A stretch of 64,000 nt of DNA from Megascapheus bottae (Eukaryota; Chordata; Mammalia; Rodentia; Geomyidae). The DNA is taken from positions 40,467,001 through 40,531,000 of the forward strand of contig JANJXV010000016.1 in assembly GCA_024803745.1 (NCBI GenBank), written 5' to 3'. Shown here piece by piece: positions 1-13,100 of this stretch. The notes beneath the pieces were generated by a model. It was given only the letters and a program-made list of their open reading frames with translations, was not told the origin of the DNA and ran no database searches. Every line of letters begins with the position of its first letter. The first letter of the stretch is position 1. A program made the translations under genes and the position numbers.

Positions 1-2080
1 GATGGTTCTTAGCCCCTTCATTGGTGACTTGATGCCTTGAGTACATTTGCTAAGTAGCTTGCCAGATGGCCTTCATGGTAATGTAGCTGCTTTGATACCT
101 TGAGGAAGCAACCATGCAACCACACCTACTTGCTGTCAGAAAACATCTCTGGCTCCATAAGGTCTGTATATCACCACAGATTCTTCAGTCAGCTGACATC
201 AGACATTCTCTATCACAGGCTTTGGTGAACTATAGCTTCCACTTTCACCAAGATTAGTGGGAGACGTGGGGTTACATTGCCCCTGTTGGCCAGCAAATGG
301 CTTTTGATGAATGCTTCCTCGGAGACTGAGGATTTGAGGTAGAAGGAAAAGGGACCAATGACACCCACTGGGATTTTATGGTGCTTTAAAAACACCCTGA
401 GTTTTAAAATGAATAATAATTTCAAGAGCTTTAGTTGAATCAATTTACATAACATTAAAATGCCCATGTGATTTTTCATTATTTATTTAATATCTCATTG
501 ATAATTGTATTGCCTTATCGTTGGCAACCCCACTATGTTTCTATACTCTAATTTACATAAGTAAGAGAGGAAATATTGAGCTGTGGATTCATCATACCAC
601 CTGTTAAAGCCTCAATATGACTGCTACCATTTCTTCATTTCAGACTTTTCTTTGTCTGAAAATCAACCAGTGATCACTGATAATCACAGCAAAATTCATG
701 ATCAAGTATGACTGCTTTCAAGTAGAGGGTGCATTCCTATTTGAAAATACATACATGCATAATCAGAAGGGCTATGAAGTCAATTTATATTCTGATGAAG
801 AAATAATATTTTTGGTGGAAAGAAAAGAAGTAGAAAGTCTAGGCATAGTAGCTCTTATTCTGTGTAAGGTACTTTGTTTACATTGCCTGATTTAGTATAT
901 ATGAATCTGTAATCAACTTGTAGAACTAATAATAACAAGTCTTGTTTCAAAATAAAGACTTGTGATGTTAGGTCATAGAAACAGTTTATATATCAACATT
1001 ACCCACAGTGAAAAAATAATTTGAATTAACTTTGTTCTAAGTGAAACCAGTCAATAAAATGTGTGAAAGCAGTGACTGTTTCATGTAAATATCACAGTAC
1101 CATGGAAAAGCAGTGGAAAAAGAAGATAGAGAATTTGAGCTTATAATGCTATAAAATGGTTCACATATTTCTTTAATAAGAAGACAAACATTGAATGTCT
1201 TTAATGGGTTTACAGTAAATTGTTTTATGAATATTCCTGTATAAATTACTTTCTTAGCATATGATTTAATTTACAGGAAGTATTCAGCAAGGTAATTAGC
1301 ATAAAATATTAGAATGCAGCTATAAAGCAGTCATGTTATTTGGCCAAAAATGTTATTTGAAATGAATAAGAAGGCTTTGGAATTTATCTTATATTTGCTT
1401 CATTTGTTGTCTTGTAGATATTTCATAAAAGTGTTTTTGCCTGTGGTATTCATAGAAGTTAGCAATTCTATAGAAATGTTATTGTACCATGAGGTTTTCT
1501 GTATTGTACCTGACTTTCAACTACTCTAAAGATTTTAATAAAATTAACCTCCCCTAATGTATTTACCCTCTATAAGCTTTATAAGTTTATTTCATCTTTA
1601 AATTCCATGAGAAATAGGATGTCTGAACATTTTACTGCAGATATCATTCTTATTTTTACAGAATATATTTTATACACTGAACATTTATTTCAACAGATAT
1701 TTATGGTTAATGTATCCTGGAAGATTACTTCTTGCTTTGCGAATGAAAAGCCAAATTCGTATTAAGGAATGTCACTCTGAGACTTGTCATATTTTCTAAT
1801 GTGTTCTAGCATATATCCTGTCTTAGGACTTGCTTTTAACTTATACTCCTTTCCTAAGGTCAGAGGGAAGTTTTTTTAGATTTGTGAAGCAAATTAAGCA
1901 TCATTTCATTGAATCCCTAGAGTCCTTGCTCCACATATTGCATAGATAACTGTAAGTGTGTATGTTGGGTCTACTTTCTCCTACTCACTACAATCTGCCC
2001 TCTGGCTCCAAGAAGGGAGTTTTCACCTCACTAATGTCTCAACATTAACTCATTATTTTAGTATCCAGATATATCATGAC
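1..2080. other. AT-rich sequence, no gene seen
   Basis: Unique-looking AT-rich DNA. The open frames at 213-479 (-) and 698-895 (+) have no family resemblance and no splice context I can support. Confidence 0.6.
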
Positions 2081-2082
2081 TT

Positions 2083-2190
2083 TTTTTTTTGTAAGTCATA
2101 GGACTTGAACTCAGGGCCTGGGCTCTGTCCATGAACTCTTTTGCTCAAGGCTAGTGCTTTACAACCTTGAGCCACAGTGTCACTTAGATC
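2083..2190 (-). mobile_element. Geo-type SINE monomer, minus strand
   Basis: After a T run, the plus strand reads GGACTTGAACTCAGGGCCTG and later CTCAAGGCTAGTGCTTTACA and TTGAGCCACAGTGTCACTT. This is the complement of the Geo right monomer; the left monomer is missing. Confidence 0.75.
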
Positions 2191-2515
2191 ATGACTTTCA
2201 AAGCAGAAGTCCTTACACAATGAAATCTTTACACGAAATAAGATTGCCTATTCCATACATCGTTTACAGTGCTACTTATGATCCGCATGAAAATTATATA
2301 ATCAGTAAGTTATTTTCCATTCATTTATTCCTTTGCTCAGTGTTCAGTAATTATATCGAGCACTTGTATAAGGGCCCGGATTTCTGTAGTCATAAATCAA
2401 AGACCATTGCCTGCACTGAGTTTTCAGTCAAGTAAATTGATTTTTTAAAATGTCAGCTCTCACTAACTTCCTTGTGTCTTTTTATTCTTTCTTTCTTTTT
2501 GTAAATTATCAGAGT

Positions 2516-2800
2516 GATGTATAGAGGGGTTCAGTTACTTTTGTAAGGTAGTGAGTACATTAATTCTTGAACATTGTTACCCCTTCTCATGTTTTCTCCT
2601 ATGTACCCTCCACTCATCCCCTCCCGCGTTGTAGAGTTTATTTCCGAGGTGCTGTTTTATGAATATCGCTGATTCATTGGTTCATTCTTTGTCCTTTGTC
2701 TCATCAACTTGGTCTTCCTTTACCATTCCCTGATTCAAATAATCATATACATAAATGCATATACAATACACCAGGTACTAAATTCACAGCATTCCTTATG
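2516..2800 (-). mobile_element. Older LINE-1 3' end, minus strand
   Basis: GTATAGAGGGGTTCAGTTAC, CCCCTTCTCATGTTTTCTCC and CATATACAATACACCAGGTA match the older version of the 3' end also seen at 41300. Similarity may extend toward 3110 but becomes uncertain. Confidence 0.65.
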
Positions 2801-3126
2801 TCTTGTTTTATCACCTAAATAACTTCTTCATATTGTCACTAATCCTTCAAGTATATGTTATACAGTAATCTCTAAGCTTGCTTCCAGTGACCTTCTACAC
2901 ACTAGCATTTAGATCTGGAGGTTTTAAATTGTTTTCTGTCACTCAAAGTCAGATTATGGCTCCATATTCACTGGTACACAAAGAATCAGATCAGACTACT
3001 CTCCTGTTCCTTAAGGCATTGCTTTCTTTCATGGGTCCTTGCATTCGTTCTTTTCTGTCTACTCACAAAAGCTGCATTGATACCGATGTTCCTTTGTGAA
3101 CATCCAGTTTTAAAAAGGGACATTAC

Positions 3127-3327
3127 GGGGCCAGGAGTGTGGCCTAGTGGTAGAGTGCTTACCTCCTAGCATGCACGAAGACCCGGGTTCGATTCCTCAG
3201 TACCACATACATAGAAAAAAGCCAGAAATGCTGCTGAGGCTCAAGTGGTAGAGCTCTAGCCTTGAGAAAGTCCAAGGACAGTGCTCAGGCCCTGAGCTCA
3301 AGCCCAGGACTGGAAGAAAAGCAAAGA
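3127..3327 (+). mobile_element. IDL-Geo dimeric SINE
   Basis: Left monomer: tRNA/ID-like, with an A-box region (GTGGCCTAGTGGTAGAG) and a B-box (GGTTCGATTCC). Right monomer: GCTCAAGTGGTAGAGCTCTA through CTGAGCTCAAGCCCAGGACT, then a short A-rich tail. Flanking ACATTAC copies at 3120-3126 and 3328-3334 are a likely target-site duplication. As remembered, this dimer is confined to geomyoid rodents. Confidence 0.85.
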
Positions 3328-3334
3328 ACATTAC

Positions 3335-4165
3335 TCTCTGGTGCAATATACTTTTTATCTCTATTTTGCATTTTTTCTCGCTTCCTAAATATACAACTAT
3401 TACCTCCATGATATAAATGCCTGCATTTTTTCTATTTTTTGCCTAGTAAATAGTTTTCCATACAGTTCTTATTAAACAATTAAAGGTCTCAGGGTATGCA
3501 AAGTGGTAAAACACATAGTACAAAATTCACTATTTTGGTACCATTTTCAAGGTCTTAGCTTTCCTCCAGGTTGATAAAAAATTGTTGTTAGTATTTAAAG
3601 CTGAGACTATATTTTTGTTGAGAAATTTATTTGTATCACAACAAACTTATCGTGGAATGGCCATCCTCTTGTTTGGAAACAATAACTTCAGAATTATAGA
3701 ATCATAAAAAGATTACAGATGAAATCATCCATTGTTTCAACTTTAGTTGGCAGAAAGTAAATATATTTTATATCTGTATATATACACATATACACTATAT
3801 GCACACGCAGATTTATTCCTGTGTATACATGTGTGTGTTTATTGTGGTAAGAGAGAATTATGCATTATATATTATTTCCTGCAAACTTTCCGTCATGAAA
3901 TTCCATCAGCCATGGTTTCTTTCTTATGGAATTTGAGAACTAGAAGTTAAGGCCCCTAAAGGGGACACCTTAAAACATCCCTTTAAGCTGTTATTATGAG
4001 AGGTATTTATAAATGTATCACCAAATGAGAAGTGTTTCACACAATATTGCTGGGAAAATCATAGAAAGCCTGTTTCCACAGTAATCAGAGACAAAATATT
4101 AGGACCATATTTAATGGGCAATAGTTTATTTATCATTCAAGGTTTTTTTTGTTTTTTTTTTACTT
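3335..4165. other. No gene seen; short TA/CA-rich patch
   Basis: Unique AT-rich DNA. A loose TATACACATATACAC-type patch lies at about 3770-3840. Confidence 0.6.
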
Positions 4166-4169
4166 TTTC

Positions 4170-4290
4170 TTTTTTTATAATTTTTTATTGTAATTAATAA
4201 AAGGGTTACATGATATTTGCCAGATAGAAGGTGCATTAATTCACATACATTGATATACCCTTTCACATATCTTGCATTCAAGTTTTTTAC
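4170..4290 (-). mobile_element. LINE-1 3' end fragment, minus strand
   Basis: TTTTTTATTGTAATTAATAA, AAGGGTTACATGATATTTGC and AGATAGAAGGTGCATTAATT are the complement of the shared 3' end. The match fades after about 4275. Confidence 0.8.
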
Positions 4291-4594
4291 ATATCACTTA
4301 TTCGATACAGAAAGAGGGTTCTTTGAGATAAAATAAACCATTATACAACAAGTTTTATAAATTAGAGGTAGTGTAAATGTTCATATATTTAATTTAGGTA
4401 ATTCTTTTTTAAATGATTTGCCCAGACCTTACTAGAAAAAAAATAGGTTCTCCTATTTCATGGCAGGTATAGGAAAATGACATGCTTTAGGACATTACCT
4501 AGACTCATCTGATTCTTCAATGATACCCAAGCAAAATCTACATTATCTGATTGCATGAATGGTTTTTATTTTCCTCCTTGTTGCTTATCCCATA

Positions 4595-4700
4595 TTTTTC
4601 CACTTGTTTACCTTATCTGTAAAATAATATGAATAATAGTACAAATATTGTTTGGAGAATTAAATGATTTTATATTTGGTAATAGCCTAGACTACTCTAT
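4595..4700 (+). mobile_element. MIR fragment
   Basis: ACCTTATCTGTAAAATAATA, TGAATAATAGTACAAATATT and GGAGAATTAAATGATTTTAT follow the MIR 3' half (TCTGTAAAATGGGGATAATA, then GAGGATTAAATGAG). Confidence 0.6.
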
Positions 4701-4802
4701 AGAAAATTAGCAACTAATGTTTATTGGTATAATTTTTCACATTCAATATACTTGATCTTTTTAAGCAATACTAGAATATAATATAAGATATTGATATAAG
4801 TA

Positions 4803-5571
4803 CTATGGAAAGCAGTATGGCAGTTCCTCAAAAGACTAAACATAGAGCTCCCCTATGACCCAGCAATTCCACTACTTGGCATTTACCCAATTGTCCAGAA
4901 ACAAGAACGTACTAAATCCAGTAGCACAAGGATGTTCATTGCAACACTATTTACCATAGCAAAGATATGGAACCAACCCAGATGTCCCTCAGTTGATGAG
5001 TGGATCAACAAGATGTGGTATTTATACACAATGGAATTCTATGCCGCCATCAGAAAGAACAACAGCTCCTCATTTGTTAGGAAATGGAAAGGCTTGGAAA
5101 AAATCTTATTAAATGAAGTAAGCCAGACTCAAAGGAACAGGCTCAGTGGTTTCATAATCAGTAGAAACCTTGGGCTCTCCTAGCAGAGATTTACAATAAA
5201 ACAAAACCTAGATACATAAGGCCATATAGAATGATGCTAAATGAAAGGACCCCCAGGATATGGAAACAAATCCATATAATGAGTGATTGTTGTCCTTAAT
5301 ATATTATGTTCTCTCATTTCTTTTGCTGTCCTTGTTTATCTCATATTGTTACAGTATTTCACTTTGTTATCTGATGTATTGGATATATGCATATATAGTT
5401 ATTTGAAGTCGGATAGGGAAGGGAGGAAAACAAGATGAGGGATGGGGGTAGCGGAAAGAAATGGGGACCAAGACATGAGAAAGGGCATCAATGTTTGTGA
5501 AGTAATGTACCTTCTCTCAGGTGAATATAACGTAACCCTTCTATTAATTACAATAAAAATATATGAAGAAA
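4803..5571 (+). mobile_element. 5'-truncated LINE-1, ORF2 C-terminus plus 3' UTR, with TSD
   Basis: The first part reads as the extreme C-terminus of LINE-1 ORF2p (motifs DPAIPLLGIYP, then FTIAKIWNQPRCPSVDEWI and MEFYAAIRKN); the visible open frame is 4932-5183. It is followed by a lineage-specific 3' UTR ending ATTACAATAAAAATATATG. AAGATATTGATATAAGTA (4785-4802) and AAGATATTGGTATAAGTA (5572-5589) are a target-site duplication with one mismatch. The reverse transcriptase and endonuclease are absent, so this copy cannot move on its own. Confidence 0.92.
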
Positions 5572-5589
5572 AAGATATTGGTATAAGTA

Positions 5590-6267
5590 TCCAAGCAACC
5601 AATTTGTTTTGGCATTAGGTAACTAGGCTAACATTCCCACAATGAGGTGCTATATTGAAAATAGTTTTACAAAGAACATGAGCTTTGTACTTTCCCCTAT
5701 GGAATAGGAAATGAAATGTGATTTTGTGTAGCACACGTGCGTATATAATACGTGAATCCGAATACCTGATTGCAGTCAAAATAGGCATCGAAAAGACAAA
5801 CAATGCCAAATATTTTGACCATCAAACATCAATTTTAGAGAGGCACAGTCTTTTAAATCATAGTATATCACATTATAAAACCTTTCACTAGCATTTGTAT
5901 TTAATAAGTTTCCACCATATTCATTTTGATAAATTCTAATTTCTCTGTGTTTTCGTTTGCTTCTTGGCATACATATGTACGTCTGCCCCAATCTATCAAA
6001 TTAAATAGAATTGCTCTCCATATCACAGTGCCTGATGCAACTTGTGATTGTGCAATGAGACAGCAAATTCCTACTCAATTGTATTTCCTCCTTTAACTGT
6101 TCTTCTTCCACAAATCTGTTTACATTCTTTCTCCTGGTCCCAGCAATTTGTGCATCAAAAACACAATATGTGCGTGCCTGTTTAGGAAACCCCACTTTCA
6201 ATTTTGGCTGGTCTAGCTTCCTAGTCCATCCTGAGGAGTCACTATCAGATCAGCTATTTTCCTGCTT
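5590..6267. other. No gene seen
   Basis: Unique sequence between the LINE-1 and IDL-Geo insertions. Minus-strand frames of 64-71 codons look random. Confidence 0.55.
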
Positions 6268-6270
6268 CCA

Positions 6271-6278
<8 letters not shown>

Positions 6279-6302
<24 letters not shown>

Positions 6303-6486
6303 CCAGTCCAGGGCTTAAGCTCAGGGCCTGAGCACTGTCCTTGGATTTTTCTCAAGGCTAGAGCTCTACCACTTGAGCCTCAGCACCACTTCCAGCTTTT
6401 TCTACGTATGTGGTACCAAGGAATCGAACCCGGGTCCTCGTGCATGCTAGGCAAGCACTCTACCACTAGGCCAAACTCCCGGCCCT
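6279..6486 (-). mobile_element. IDL-Geo dimeric SINE, young-looking, with TSD
   Basis: Minus-strand copy. A plus-strand T run of about 27 bases (poly(A) tail) is followed by the complement of the Geo monomer and then of the ID-like monomer (B-box complement GGAATCGAACCC). CCATGCCCTTT flanks it at 6268-6278 and 6487-6497, an exact target-site duplication. The long pure tail and exact TSD suggest a recent insertion. The short open frame over it is repeat-derived. Confidence 0.92.
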
Positions 6487-6497
6487 CCATGCCCTTT

Positions 6498-7684
6498 AAA
6501 ACTAGCTCTACCTTTGTGAAGACTTGCACTGCTATGTAAGAGCAAGCGCAGGATAAGTTCTAGATTTTGCATACCATCAGTCAATTTCTCTCTGAGCAGA
6601 GAAACTTGTCTAGGCCACTAAAAAGACAAATGTAGTCTTCTTGCTTCTGTTGAGGCCTCTTGTCCTTTTGCATAACCCGTAGTGATCATTTATGATTTGG
6701 CATGTCATAATGTATCACAGCTATGGATGTGCCTTATTTCTATACTTTAATGTACATGCATCCTTTCAGATAATTACTAATTACATAACTGGATCTGTCC
6801 TGTATGAAATGGATAAAAATAGGTTATCTTTGTCTTTCCTCTCCTTTTCCTTGTTTTTTTTTATTTCTTTCCTCATGTATCCCTTCCCCTCAGTGGTGTC
6901 TTCTGAGAACACAGGCGGTCAAAATGATGTCCCCTATTCCCACGAAGATGGAAAGTACACTTAAAATATCTTAATTTTATTTTACTGTGTGTAAAGTATC
7001 TTAAACCACAAAAGGAGGTTTCTATAGATATTGACTTAGTAACTTGGAAAGTAGGTGGATTTTTAAAACAACAAAGCAAAAGCAAAACTAGACTTGGGGC
7101 TGTCTTGTGGTTCTACTACAAAAAGCATTAGAATTTGGACTAAGTTTTTTGTTCCATGTTTCTTTGGGTAGACATTTCCAATAGCTGAGATGGGTCCATG
7201 AAATGCACATAATTTTTGTAGCACCCAGTGCTTTCTTTTCCAGTGATTGGATTAAAGATCAATCATATTTTATGTGATTGCATTATCCAACATAGTCACT
7301 AAATAAAATTTCATTAGTTTAGAGTCATTATAAGTAAACAACAAACTCGTAAATCATCATGACTGTGGGGACATATTTTTGAGCTCCTGCCTTTTTACAG
7401 ATCATATTTGTCTATTCTTGTCATGACAGCCACAGGCTGAAATATTTTTTACTGTAATGTGTTTTAATTTCATCAGTGAAGCCTGTAGTTTATTTAAAAG
7501 GTTTTCTTGGTGCTTCTCTACATTCATGTTGCAAAAGGCTCCCTACATTATTGTTTCAAGTTCTAAACAAAGTTTTATTATGATCTGTTTGATTTGGATA
7601 ATTCATTTAGAGACTGGATTTTTATATCACTGATGTTATTCTTCTCAAAAGGAGTAACGACAGTATCTAATCTCCTGACCCTTT
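6498..7684. other. No gene seen
   Basis: Unique T-rich sequence between two IDL-Geo copies. The 90-codon frame (6692-6964) has no recognisable motif. Confidence 0.55.
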
Positions 7685-7698
7685 AAAATGTGCTTTAA

Positions 7699-7890
7699 GG
7701 CCGGGAGTTTGGCCTAGTGGTTAAAGTACTTGCCTAGCATGCATGAAGACCCAGGTTCGATTCCTCGGTACCACATATAGGAAAAAGCTGGAAGTGGTGC
7801 TGAGGCTCAAGTGGTAGAGCTCTAGCCTTGAGAAAAGTCCAAGGACAGTGCTCAGGCCCTGAGCTCAAGCCCAGGACTGGCAAAAAAAAA
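7699..7890 (+). mobile_element. IDL-Geo dimeric SINE with TSD
   Basis: Both monomers are present, the B-box reads GGTTCGATTCC, and the element ends in an A tail. AAAATGTGCTTTAA is repeated exactly at 7685-7698 and 7888-7901 (the second copy overlaps the tail), so the insertion is clear. Confidence 0.92.
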
Positions 7891-7901
7891 ATGTGCTTTA
7901 A

Positions 7902-9204
7902 ATACAATTTATGAATTTATAGCTCAGTTTATTCTTATTTCACTTGGTTCATTATAAATAAATGATGATCATTGATATTAATAACTAATATTATTAAATC
8001 TTCCTTGTGTCTTAGCTCTTCTAGGTCATTTTTACCTGTATTAAATGGCATTAGTTTGCCTGTATTCATTTTGTAAATAATAACCAAATTGGGCCCGATG
8101 CATTTTCCCAAGTTTTCAGTTTATATTGATGTTTACTTGTTTACCATTGCAATGAAAAAATAAATTTCTTCCTGTATTTCTAATAATGATAATGCTTAAA
8201 CATTCTAAAATGTTTATTTGGGGGAAATTTGGATAGTAGCACTAAAACATGATGAAAATATGAATCGTGAGTGTTTGTCTAGAACTATTTTTAAGGTGAA
8301 ATATTGAGTGAAGATGGCAGGTATGGCTCTCTCATACACAGGGGTGTACATTACCTCCTGTTTCAGGTAATTTACTGAATTCTTTTTAGATTTTAAATTT
8401 TTCACCAAATGCATTTAGATCATACATTAAAATGATTTAAGATTATCTTTTCTCTTTCCCCTTGGCAACTTATGGGTTGAGTCATATAAATAGCTTCCTA
8501 ATAGAAAAAACATTTCACTCTGCCAGAAAAGGCATGTCTTAGTCATGTTTTATTATGTATTTAATCCACCGCTAGATTCACTTTACCCCTATTTGACTTA
8601 GGATTTATCGTTTTTATCCTTCATTTCATTTCATATTCAGCTAAAATACTTCATTTCACTTCACATTATATTGTATGTGACAGCATATTTTGTCATTAAG
8701 CACCAAATTTGCTCTGGATGCGTGCTCCTTAATGTATGACTTGGTTTTGGCAGAGAATTGTCATTTGATTTTATCCATGCACGTACACTTTTGTGTATCT
8801 GTGTATATACGGATATGCGCATATATACCTATATGTATGATAGACATATATATTAGCGAGTTAAATGATATATTCAGCATATGAATAGGTACAGACGTTT
8901 GCCATTTTCACTTCTGTTGAAGGCAGATTGCCTTGCAGTCTGCCATCGTTTTTGCTCTGTCCAGTTCAAACCACATGGCAATGCTAAAAGCGAAGGCTTT
9001 GTAGGCACACACATACTCACGTATGAACTGAGAATTACTCTTCCTTATGCATTCAAATCTGTGTTAAGCTAGAAACATCAAATGCCTGTTAACTAAGCAC
9101 TTGTGAAGGGTAAGCACTATGGATTGACAGTGCCTAGATCAACGAACAAAAACACCGTATCAAACAATTAGTCAATCAACAAAAAGATGAGCTAATAAAA
9201 TAAA
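7902..9204. other. No gene seen
   Basis: AT-rich unique sequence. A short alternating ATAT/GCGC patch lies at about 8800-8855. Confidence 0.55.
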
Positions 9205-9430
9205 ATAGCTCCTGCCTATAATTTTTGCTACTGAAATTAAGATGATTGCAATTTGAGGCCAGCCTGAGAAGAAAATGTAGTAATGGAAGTATCTGGGTAG
9301 CAAGTTCCTGCCATCTCAGCTACAATAGGAAGCACAGAATAGACAGATCACTGTCCAAATACATGCCCAGTCAGGAAGTGGGACTTCCACTCAAAAGTAG
9401 TGAAAAATAAAAGCTGATATGTCTCTGAGG
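9205..9430 (+). mobile_element. Diverged B1-like SINE remnant
   Basis: Contains GCTCCTGCCTATAATTTTTG and TTTGAGGCCAGCCTGAGAAG, which match the 7SL-derived B1 pattern loosely. The later part resembles a degraded second monomer. Boundaries are approximate. Confidence 0.4.
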
Positions 9431-9964
9431 TGTGGAGAGCCTTTCTAGTGAGCACGAGGCACTGAGGTCAAACTTCAGTGTGACACACACAAAGTCCACT
9501 CTGAGTCGATGGCTAAAAGATCACATTGAAATTTGTAACTCATGTCCTCAAGCCCAGCTTTAAATTGCATAATACAATGCCAATACAAACTGCACAATAA
9601 GTATTTCCTCATATTAGTACTTTTGTTATTATCCTTTTGCTGTTATAATTCATATTGCTTAATGAACTTTCAAGAAGACAGTAATACTTCTTGGTGCTTA
9701 ACAAATTCTTTTTGCAATTTCAGTCTCAAATTGTCCTACAATTGCTAATATCCTCTTTCTGTATTGTCTAGAGAGACAATCATGCTATTTCCAACAAAAG
9801 ATCAAATATGCCAGACACCGAGACAAATGTAAATGCCAAACGTTAAATGACATTATAAAACAACTAAGTATTTTTAATCCCAGAATCCGTTTATGAAGAT
9901 TAGAAACATGGAAATGAACGAGTGAGGATAAATATGCTTAAAATATATATCGTTATGCATTGCA

Positions 9965-10125
9965 CCAAAGGTCCGCATGTGTAATCCTAGCTACTCAGGA
10001 ACTCGAGTCCTGAGGATCATGGCTCAAAGCCAGCACAGGCAGAGAGCACAAAACTCCATCTGTGGGCTGGAGGCCTGGCTCAAGTGGTAGGTCCAGTACC
10101 ATGCCACCAAAAATCAATTAATAAG
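9965..10125 (+). mobile_element. B1-type/Geo composite SINE
   Basis: TGTAATCCTAGCTACTCAGG and a GAGGATCATGGCTCAAAGCC block are 7SL/B1-like. They are followed by CTGGCTCAAGTGGTAGGTCC, the start of the Geo-like right half. The right half is shortened. Confidence 0.75.
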
Positions 10126-10129
10126 CAAA

Positions 10130-13100
10130 ATGTTTCCTCCTTTAAGCAACACATGCTTAGTTAAGTCCTATCATGGGTCATTATTTTGTGTCTTAGGATA
10201 CATCCATGAACAAGTCAGTTGAAGTTGTATGGAAGCAATGCATATTTTAAGAAAAAAATAAAGCAACACATAACATAATCAACCTCACAAATGCATACCC
10301 TTTAGAGAAAATAGAAGTTACCTAATTCTCAGTTTGCTATATATACAAGCAATTTTTACTTTCTAGTATACTTTTTTAACTTATTTATTGCTTTTTATTT
10401 TTTAGAGAACACCTAGGTGGTCATATTTTAATTTTATGGAAATATTAAAATAGTCTTTAACTTAAGGTTTCAGATAATGGATATATATTTTTGCAGCATT
10501 TTAATCATTAGAATATATTTTATCTTTCCTTCTAAGATTTCCATCTATAAAGATATAGAAGTATTGGTAGAAATAGCCAATAAAAGTATTTGTGAGGTGA
10601 TTTAGAGCCCAGTAAAACTATTCAGCAGGATTTTAATATCGTGTGTTGTCATCTTATAAAATACATATATACATATATATATTATTGTCTTCTAAAGTTA
10701 TACATAAAACTCTTTGGTAAGATAAAATCCTAAGATGCATTTATATTTTTCCAGTTAGCCTCATAAACCACCAAGATTTGTATCATCAAATAAAATAGTT
10801 TTCCACATGAATGTTTCATCTTACAACCGTGTCCAAAGTACTCAATTTTCATTTTCAGGAACTTACCATTTTGTCTATAATGGGAAGAGTATAATAATCA
10901 GAGAGAGATCTTGAGGAGTAATTAAATTATCCTGAGTATGATATATGTAATTTGGGTGAAGATATGAACTCTTCCAGACATTTAGTAGATCATTTTCTCA
11001 CTCTTATACTTTTCATCTGTCTGCCAAAATGAAATGAACTTTGGGCAAGTAGCCAGTCAATTTGGACAACAGAGATGAGGGTGAACCTCACTCACGAAGT
11101 AGGTTTCTTGGCACTCAAGTGGCTCAGTGGATGCAGAGAGGATAGAGGCACCTTGAGGCCCTATGTCCTCTCTTTCTATGAACCAAATCCATAAAATTCA
11201 CATGATAGCATGTGCTGCTGGCAATAAAAACATTCTTTTTCCATACATTTTTATTGTAATTAATAGAAGGGTTACATTATATTCACCAGATAGAAGGTGC
11301 ATTACTTCACATACATTGATACCCTTTCTCATGTCTTGGTCCCCATTTCCCTCCCCCAACCCCTGCCCCTCATCTTGTTTCCTCTCTTCCCTATGCGAAT
11401 TCAAATAACCAAATACGCATATATACAATATATCAGATAACTAGGTGAAATAAAAATGTTATTATTTTGCAAGACTTTAATGAAATGGGTTGGATTTTTT
11501 TTAATGATCTACATATGTATTGCTATGTATTTACTAGAAGCAGCACTTTTTGTACATGCATACATTTAAAGGACAATTTGGCACTGAACAGTTTTAGCTT
11601 TAAGGTTAAAATGCATCTCACAGATGCAAGGTTGAAGTTCAATAATGTCAATTTGTCTATTTAGGGGATAATATGAAGCAGATTGATATATGGTTAGTTA
11701 AGGAATACGTGCAGGTTCCTTTGAGAAAGAAAACCAGTGACCTTAAGGTATATATCTAAAATCACAGACTGAAAAAATAAATTGCAATAGCAGTAATTTC
11801 TAGCATCTCAACACAGTTGTCAAAATAAAGGACTTTAGAAAGAAGCCAGCTTCTAGTAAACCAAAATTACATATGCTCACACTTCCCTCCTAGATCCTGT
11901 GTGTCCCTAGATCTTAGGAAACCATATGCTGTTTGGGAAACAAAAGGAAATCTTTCCTGTGCTTGTATTTGATGTCACTAGTATAATATCATGAGACCTC
12001 AGTCGAACTAAACTAATCATTAGTGATTTAGTTATTTGAAAGTAAAACTAAAAAGTGATGGTCAAAATCCATTAAGATTATAGAATAAATGTTTATTCAA
12101 TCCTCAATAAACAAGTCATAAACATCATTTCAATTGACAATGCCTCTAAAATAAGAACTATAAATATATGTATACTTAGTATACCACCAAATAGAAAAGA
12201 ATAATAAATATTTTCAGCTTAGAAATTTTGACTATTGATTAGTATGAAACTTAAAATTTACTTAGAAGCACGTTACTGCATCTTCTATGAGTTCGACATT
12301 TGAAAACTTTGGTTACATTTATCTTATTGTGCCTGGTTCATTTCATCTGTTTTTATACCTTGCAGGTTTATACATTTCAGTGAATAACAGGATTCTTTCC
12401 TGTTTCAATCCTGAATGATGGTCCATTATTAATATTTAATTCAACAATTTTTTCACCATTTATCTTGCAATCAGTATATAAACTGCTGCCATATTTTAAT
12501 TATTGTGAATTACTGCAACAAACAACTTAAAGACCTATTGAAAATACTGCAGAAAATGTTGGAACAAAATCTGCAGTATGTAATATGAGCTAAGTATAAT
12601 ATCCATTGGCTGTAGTATCGAAATATATTTTAAAATGTAAGAATAAAAATCTGTGCCCTTGTTTTTGATTATAGACCTGGAGGATGTTTGGAGCTGCCAT
12701 TAACAAGGATTGTATCTCAAATATATGACAAGCTTCCAAAAACCTAAGTGAGCCTCTCACATTCTGGCATTCTGATTTACAGATTATTTATGTAAATAGC
12801 TAATCCAGGAATCTGAACTGCCAGAGAAGCTGAATAGCTGCACCACTAGCTATGAACAACAAATTACATATATAGCTAGGCATGCTTGACAATGTAGCAA
12901 CTAGTCCTGAATAACTAGCTCTTTATAGAAGTAGTCACATATTAGTTACACAATTAGACATGTATAACTGTTTCATATATATATATTTATATAAATATAT
13001 GATTAGTTGGTTGCTGGTATATAGGTGTGGTTAATTTTATGTAAATTAAGCTATTGGATTTATGGTTTCATTTTAACTTTCTAACTTTAGCCTCCAATGC

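Noticed and set aside
3127..3200. Functional tRNA gene
   Set aside because: A and B boxes are present, but the body belongs to the dimeric SINE and cannot fold into a full cloverleaf followed by a terminator.
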